From Oxyruncus cristatus (Eukaryota > Chordata > Aves > Passeriformes > Cotingidae): 64,000 nucleotides of DNA. The stretch spans positions 1-64,000 of the forward strand of contig VXAY01006705.1 in assembly GCA_013399855.1 (NCBI GenBank). Direction: 5' to 3'. Below are positions 63,201-64,000 of the stretch, in pieces (the first letter of the stretch is position 1; every line of letters begins with the position of its first letter). The notes beneath the pieces were generated by a model, which was not told the origin of the DNA, did no database searches, and saw only the letters and a list, made by a program, of their open reading frames with translations. A program made the position numbers and the translations under genes.

Positions 63201-63968
63201 TGAGGAGTAAAATACCACATTTATTATTGTTTTGGAGTTGGCTCTGATGAGCAGCTCCAAGTACATCACCCACAACCCACACAAGACACTTCCACTGGGG
63301 AAGAATCCCAGAATGGTCATGGTTGGGAGGGATCTCAAAGCTCATCTCATTCCACCCCCTGCCATGGGCAGGGACACCTTCCACTAGCCCAGGCTGCTCC
63401 AACATGGCCTTGGATACTTCCAGGGATGGGGCAGCCACAGCTTCTCTGGGAATTCCATCCCAGCCCCTCCCCACTCTCCCAGATCAGAATTCCTTCCCAA
63501 TATCCCACCTAACCCTGCCCTGTGGCAGTGGGAAGCCATTCCCCCTTGTCCTGCCACTCAACTCCAAGATGAGTGACCCAGTTCAATTTGGGTAAGAATG
63601 TAAGTATCTGAGGACACTGTCGGAAAAACATTCCTGTAAAAACCAGGGAACAGCTACTGGAGTTGTATCAAAGAGAACAACCATCTTCTGCAGCTTCCTG
63701 TGAGCTTCATGTGGAGATCCAACAACAGCTGACCCAATCCAAGGTCATCTCCACAGCCTGCAGGATTTTAAGATGTGTCTTAAAGGTCAAACTCCAAGAA
63801 AAAAAAACCCTCTCCACTGAGGAAAACAAGTTGCCAAGGGCTGGAGATTTGCACCTCATGGCTGTTCCAGCCAAAGCTCTCAGTGAGGTCTGTGGTGGAT
63901 GCAGCCTGTTGGTCCAAGAGCAGGAGCTGAGCAAACAACCTCTGGAGTTGCAATGGAATTATTCGAAC
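39154..63968 (-). CDS. USP40: USP40 (ubiquitin-specific protease 40), 3' 29 coding exons, 5' end outside window
   Basis: A cysteine-protease-family deubiquitinase removes ubiquitin from substrates. Twenty-nine GT-AG exons join in phase to 1157 residues ending in TAG, against about 1235 in human, so roughly the first 90 residues, including the Cys box, lie beyond position 64000. Visible catalytic-domain parts are a QHDVQEL box, two Cys pairs (CKEC and CGAC) of the zinc-binding fingers, LPPFLTVSLLRFNFD, and the His box GCYGGHYHVYI with the catalytic His codon at 57074-57076. The long C-terminal half carries family motifs such as HWFDLNDSKVQPI, GKESAYMLFYRKSQL, KEAELKMGSLLGLC, FLKIPIWW and PVEKIEIAKYFPE. 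It ends in SINVGVFR. A 770-base gap lies in the intron between the fourth and fifth exons listed here. Confidence 0.96.
39597..39765 (-). mobile_element. CR1 3' end fragment
   Basis: Antisense tail ATGGAATCCCAGACTCGCTG onward, in the last USP40 intron. Confidence 0.85.
39814..39908 (-). CDS. USP40: USP40 penultimate exon
   Basis: It codes for NLLLDDTKDFSTVRDDIGKE, then KQRQLALEKKK, matching human DDDFSTIRDDTGKEKQKQRAL. Acceptor CGACAG|AACCTT, donor AAAG|GTACTG, phase 0 to 2. Confidence 0.94.
40050..40190 (-). mobile_element. CR1 3' end fragment
   Basis: Antisense tail with GGCTGGTTGGAAGGAACCTC and CACCTCCCACCAGCCCAGGC. Confidence 0.8.
40599..40694 (-). CDS. USP40: USP40 exon, basic stretch
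   Basis: It codes for TQQISKRKRRKKQESLQSAP, then YHLRDGDIIGVK. The poly-basic run is also present in human (ITKRKKKKKQDYLQGAPYYL). Acceptor ATTCAG|ACACAG, donor AAG|GTAAAT, phase 0. Confidence 0.94.
40843..41053 (-). CDS. USP40: USP40 exon
   Basis: It codes for PHELLLRVQMGIPGERDYSD, CTTWALRQRVASHYCLPVEK and IEIAKYFPERFEWLPISSW, very close to human. Acceptor TGCCAG|CCCCCA, donor CTGG|GTAAGA, phase 2 to 0. Confidence 0.95.
41245..41310 (-). CDS. USP40: USP40 short exon
   Basis: It codes for DYKLGASMGICIEPLQKEEN and L, matching human YKLGRRIEICLEPLQKGENL. Acceptor TTCCAG|TGACTA, donor TGGG|GTAAGA, phase 2 in and out. A CR1 copy lies immediately upstream in the intron. Confidence 0.93.
41335..41690 (+). 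mobile_element. CR1 3' region, sense
   Basis: From GGAGCCAGGCTGGGAGAGCT to AAACCAGTCTGGGATTCCCT. It begins about 25 nt upstream of the acceptor of the USP40 exon at 41245-41310. Confidence 0.9.
41838..41930 (-). mobile_element. CR1 3' end fragment
   Basis: Antisense tail AGAATCCCAGAATGGTTTGG, facing the sense copy at 41335-41690 at close range. Confidence 0.85.
42073..42191 (-). CDS. USP40: USP40 exon
   Basis: It codes for ALTLPCCQEQVVPLPSFLRA, then WTVDSKRPGKLLRNNKQRL, matching human LRAWTVERKRPGRLLRTDRQ. Acceptor TTTCAG|GCCCTG, donor CTCAA|GTAGGT, phase 0 to 2. Confidence 0.92.
43337..43434 (-). CDS. USP40: USP40 exon
   Basis: It codes for EASPGATHPAMDLCYAGRIE, then IAGEASLEELKVQ, aligned with human VSLLYLGDIEISEDATLAELKSQ. 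Acceptor TTCCAG|AAGCTT, donor CAG|GTGAGG, phase 1 to 0. Confidence 0.92.
43560..43640 (-). mobile_element. CR1 tail fragment
   Basis: Antisense piece ATCATGGAATTCCAGAATGG with GCTTGGAAGGGATCTTAAAG. Confidence 0.8.
44567..44693 (-). CDS. USP40: USP40 exon
   Basis: It opens GFLKIPIWWLKPSSRKKHGG, then turns into a poorly conserved Gln/Gly/Ser stretch ending VSAGT. The FLK-PIWW motif is conserved with human. Acceptor TTGCAG|GGTTTC, donor ACAG|GTGAGC, phase 0 to 1. Confidence 0.92.
44795..45115. mobile_element. Opposed CR1 fragments
   Basis: 44795-44960 is a sense end of one subfamily (GCTGCCCAGGGAGCGGTGGA, ending near GACCTTAAAGGTCATTTCCA). 44970-45115 is an antisense end of another (CATCTCCCACTAGCCCAGGC). 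Confidence 0.8.
45635..45835 (+). mobile_element. CR1 3' end, sense
   Basis: Contains AGGTTGCCCAGAGAAGCTGT and CCCAAACCACTCTGGGATTC, just downstream of the USP40 exon at 45879 in transcript order. Confidence 0.85.
45879..45953 (-). CDS. USP40: USP40 exon
   Basis: It codes for NATLKELNVCRGDTLVITEG, then KLPEK, matching human DATLKELLICSGDTLLLIEG. Acceptor CCCCAG|AATGCC, donor AAAG|GTAAAA, phase 0. Confidence 0.94.
46077..46141 (-). CDS. USP40: USP40 short exon
   Basis: It codes for GDNWHLRRLDWCYEAGEALS, then QE, matching human GDAWHLRKMDWCYEAGEPL. Acceptor TTGGTAG|GTGATA, donor GGAA|GTAAGA, phase 1 to 0. It was found by requiring a 2-mod-3 exon between its neighbours. Confidence 0.93.
46594..46630 (-). 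CDS. USP40: USP40 37-nt microexon
   Basis: It codes for CLNLMLQKCGLS, matching human CLKLMLKKSGLQG. Acceptor TTTCAG|TGTCTC, donor TCAG|GTTTGT, phase 0 to 1. Confidence 0.93.
47129..47215 (-). CDS. USP40: USP40 exon
   Basis: It codes for LFLYFMVGSDPNSSPEMEIV, then VEETASVRE, matching human MEIVVEETISVRD. Acceptor TTTTAG|CTCTTC, donor GAG|GTAAGG, phase 0. Confidence 0.94.
47380..47495 (+). mobile_element. CR1 tail, sense
   Basis: GGGCCTGGAGCAACCTGGGC through CCAAACCATTCTGGGATTCC. Confidence 0.85.
47599..47687 (-). CDS. USP40: USP40 exon
   Basis: It codes for PEDYTVKEAELKMGSLLGLC, then RGKAPTSTQ, almost identical to the human segment. Acceptor CTGAAG|TGCCTG, donor CAG|GTAGAG, phase 1 to 0. 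Confidence 0.95.
48598..48651 (-). CDS. USP40: USP40 short exon
   Basis: It codes for ANESCLRPVSGNGKLLSP, matching human NSCLRPIDRNGKLLCP. Acceptor TTACAG|CAAATG, donor CCAG|GTAAAT, phase 1 in and out. Confidence 0.94.
49273..49330 (-). CDS. USP40: USP40 short exon
   Basis: It codes for VMSDIKMKAIRELHLEEEL, matching human DIRIKAIKELKLMKEL. Acceptor TTTTAG|GTGATG, donor CTTG|GTGAGT, phase 0 to 1. Confidence 0.94.
49658..49784 (-). CDS. USP40: USP40 exon
   Basis: It codes for FVNISSGNLTAFTYDISWLQ, then VKNCCGAEDEEKQVKITATI, matching the human DWLHVKNLCQLESEEKQVKI segment. Acceptor TCACAG|CTTTGT, donor ACA|GTAAGG, phase 2 to 0. Confidence 0.94.
50396..50715 (-). CDS. USP40: USP40 long central exon
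   Basis: It opens VGGTKVLTGPEHEPVVLNVL, carries SGGIILRNSSGAEKEAKNWE and ends LRDGCSVLILDSHDQ. The end parallels human LRNGSSILIQDSHDD. Acceptor CCTCAG|GTTGGA, donor AGAG|GTGACT, phase 0 to 2. Confidence 0.95.
50905..51045 (+). mobile_element. CR1 tail, sense
   Basis: GGAACTGTCCAAGGCCAGGT through CCAACCCAAACCATTCCATG. Confidence 0.85.
51548..51618 (-). CDS. USP40: USP40 exon
   Basis: It codes for GDELSLDGIGVADGTDIFVW, then NGKE, matching human IADGEDIFVWNG. Acceptor TTTTAG|GAGATG, donor GAG|GTAAAA, phase 1 to 0. Confidence 0.94.
52364..52448 (-). CDS. USP40: USP40 exon
   Basis: It codes for VLDSWEGDMVLSLAKPLPAG, then LHLYQVLD, matching human FWEGDMVLSVAKLVPAGLHIYQ. Acceptor AATGAG|GTGTTG, donor GATG|GTAAGG, phase 0 to 1. 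Confidence 0.95.
52896..52982. repeat. Long inverted repeat (34-bp arms, 19-nt loop)
   Basis: Arms 52896-52929 and 52949-52982 are complementary over 34 positions with one mismatch, beginning GTTCTTGAAGCCACGAAACT. It lies in the USP40 intron between the exons at 52364 and 53159. Confidence 0.97.
53159..53330 (-). CDS. USP40: USP40 exon
   Basis: It codes for RAECDSANNGIDLHLHL, NGALHPSLSWKESVVDLTID and RRKTLGDLRQAAFQ. Acceptor CCCAAG|AGCCGA, donor CAG|GTATTT, phase 2 to 0. A 43-bp minisatellite begins about 65 nt upstream of the acceptor. Confidence 0.95.
53398..53917. repeat. 43-bp minisatellite, 12 copies
   Basis: Unit CTCCATGGCTCAATTCCCTG then TCCCATCCAGGCTGTGGGAATCC, repeated about 12 times with few variants. 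It lies in the USP40 intron, starting about 65 nt upstream of the acceptor at 53331. Because 43 is not a multiple of 3, successive units rotate through frames and produce long open frames on both strands. Confidence 0.97.
53925..54055 (-). mobile_element. CR1 tail, antisense, degraded
   Basis: Contains AGGTTGCTCCAACTTGGCCC and CACTTCCAGGGGCGGGGTAG. It flanks the 43-bp minisatellite. Confidence 0.7.
54553..54634 (-). CDS. USP40: USP40 exon
   Basis: It codes for ARGNPRYRIPEHLLDEMNAA, then NSELQKK, matching the human NPRYGVPCHLLNEMDAANIELQ. Acceptor TTGCAG|CACGAG, donor AGAG|GTATAT, phase 1 to 2. Confidence 0.95.
55074..55395 (-). CDS. USP40: USP40 exon with HWFDLNDSKVQPI motif
   Basis: The exon opens YLQHHPQVFQLSPDANKVGL, has a divergent Pro/Ser-rich middle, and closes with HWFDLNDSKVQPIKEKDIEK and GKESAYMLFYRKSQLKRPPE. 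Acceptor CCCAG|TACTTG, donor GAAG|GTACAC, phase 0 to 1. A plus-strand open frame here is a shadow. Confidence 0.95.
56190..56297 (-). CDS. USP40: USP40 exon
   Basis: It codes for EDSKQIPVDQLGQKLLEKKG, then VSWNKKYRKQYGALRK, closely matching the human IPVDQLGQKLL...SWNKKYRKQHG segment. Acceptor CTGCAG|GAAGAC, donor AAAG|GTAATC, phase 0. Confidence 0.95.
56689..56790 (-). CDS. USP40: USP40 exon
   Basis: It codes for EEEEKLIDDKAGRGAENSKG, then TENPLAVLKGILAE, aligned with the human EEEIDHPLMILKAILLE segment. Acceptor GCACAG|GAAGAA, donor GAG|GTATGG, phase 0. The middle is weakly conserved. Confidence 0.9.
57023..57151 (-). CDS. USP40: USP40 catalytic His-box exon
   Basis: It codes for PELEESEYMYELFSVIIHKG, then GCYGGHYHVYIRDVDDLGNW. 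The first His of GHYH (codon 57074-57076) is the predicted catalytic base. Acceptor TTCAAG|CCTGAA, donor ACAG|GTAAGT, phase 0. Confidence 0.96.
57325..57450 (-). mobile_element. CR1 tail, antisense
   Basis: GGAATGGGGTGGGTTGGGAG through ACACTTCCAGGGATGGGCAC, in the gap-containing USP40 intron. Confidence 0.8.
57903..58672. other. Assembly gap (770 N)
   Basis: A run of N in a USP40 intron, bordered on one side by AT-rich low-complexity sequence (57700-57902) and on the other by a 22/23-bp tandem array. Confidence 1.
58673..58830. repeat. 22/23-bp tandem array derived from a USP40 splice donor
   Basis: About seven units of AAACCTGCTCGCAGAAAGGC type. In the transcribed direction each reads GCCTTTCTGCGAGCAGGTTT, the end of the USP40 exon plus its donor. 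It abuts the 770-base gap. Confidence 0.95.
58809..58952 (-). CDS. USP40: USP40 exon ending in a tandemly repeated splice donor
   Basis: It codes for SAKLRKLPPFLTVSLLRFNF, then FEKCERYKETSCYTFPLRI and NLRPFCEQ. The donor GAGCAG|GTTTGT is conserved in position with human (after FCEQ). The last bases of the exon plus the donor are the unit of a tandem array that continues into the intron and the gap. Confidence 0.95.
59151..61200. repeat. 530-bp tandem repeat, about four copies
   Basis: Copies begin at 59151, 59681, 60211 and 60741, marked by TTTGTCCTGCTACAGAAGGC. Copies 1 and 3 share variants distinct from those shared by copies 2 and 4. The last copy is disrupted near 61040. It is intronic in USP40. 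Confidence 0.97.
61053..61100. repeat. Inverted repeat in the disrupted 530-bp copy
   Basis: CCTAATTCAGGGGG (61053-61066) pairs perfectly with CCCCCTGAATTAGG (61087-61100). The right arm is normal repeat sequence, while the left arm is absent from copies 1-3. Confidence 0.92.
61805..62300 (-). mobile_element. CR1 3' region, longest antisense copy
   Basis: From CATAGAATCACGGAATGGTT through CTCTCCAGGCTGAACAATCC to CTCCATGTCCTTCCAGTCCT, covering roughly 500 nt of the CR1 3' region. It ends just short of the USP40 exon donor at 62322. Confidence 0.92.
62323..62469 (-). CDS. USP40: USP40 exon with second zinc-finger Cys pair
   Basis: It codes for EDFLDLTVAVKGVAGLEEAL, then NMYVEEEYF and YRCGACDKLVEASK. 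CGAC completes the four-Cys finger. Acceptor TGTAG|GAAGAT, donor AAAG|GTATCT, phase 0. Confidence 0.95.
62916..63080 (-). CDS. USP40: USP40 exon with QHDVQEL box and first zinc-finger Cys pair
   Basis: It codes for EMRQHDVQELNRILFSALET, SGHDLINRLYHG and NQIVCKECKNVSERQ. The QHDVQEL motif is the family equivalent of the USP QQDAQEF box and CKEC the first metal-binding pair. Acceptor GGCAG|GAGATG, donor ACAG|GTAAAG, phase 0. Confidence 0.96.
63303..63560 (-). mobile_element. CR1 3' end, antisense
   Basis: From GAATCCCAGAATGGTCATGG to AGTGGGAAGCCATTCCCCCT, between the two right-most USP40 exons. Confidence 0.9.
63855..63968 (-). CDS. USP40: USP40 exon (first seen in window)
   Basis: Window residues 1-38 read VRIIPLQLQRLFAQLLLLDQ, then QAASTTDLTESFGWNSHE, the segment just before the USP QQD-type box. 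Acceptor CCCAG|GTTCGA, donor GAG|GTGCAA, phase 0. Confidence 0.95.
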
Positions 63969-64000
63969 CTGGGAACAAAACCCACAAAAGACACCCAAAC

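Overview
This is nuclear DNA from a bird. It is dense in CR1 retrotransposon 3' ends in both orientations, has short GT-AG introns, and contains minisatellites and two assembly gaps (31514-31636 and 57903-58672). No prokaryotic-style gene organisation is present, and nearly all long open frames are chance frames in introns or repeats.

Two protein-coding genes account for the coding content, both on the minus strand and arranged head to tail. TRAF3IP1 (IFT54/MIP-T3, an intraflagellar-transport and microtubule-binding protein) runs from its start codon at 35792 to its stop at 3679. I resolve 15 coding exons that join in phase into a protein of about 652 residues. USP40 (a ubiquitin-specific protease) enters from beyond the right edge and ends at 39154. 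I resolve 29 in-phase exons coding for 1157 residues, covering all but roughly the first 90 residues; the exon with the catalytic Cys box lies outside the window. About 3.4 kb separate the USP40 stop from the TRAF3IP1 start. That interval holds the USP40 3' flank, a CR1 copy and the CpG-rich TRAF3IP1 promoter with NRF1-like and RFX X-box-like motifs.

Layout: 1-2950 is intergenic, with a G-rich tandem repeat; 2950-3678 is the probable TRAF3IP1 3'UTR; 3679-35792 is TRAF3IP1; 35500-36080 is the CpG-rich promoter; 36170-39153 is a CR1 copy and USP40 3' flank; 39154-64000 is USP40. The introns hold 20-, 34- and 65-bp tandem arrays (TRAF3IP1) and 43-, 22/23- and 530-bp arrays (USP40).

The two proteins have no obvious shared pathway. 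The most unusual structures are: a tandem array built from the 5' splice site of a USP40 exon that runs into an assembly gap; a 530-bp array with alternating A-B-A-B higher-order structure; a 34-bp-stem intronic hairpin; arrays abutting splice sites; and an inverted near-identical duplication interrupted by the other gap.
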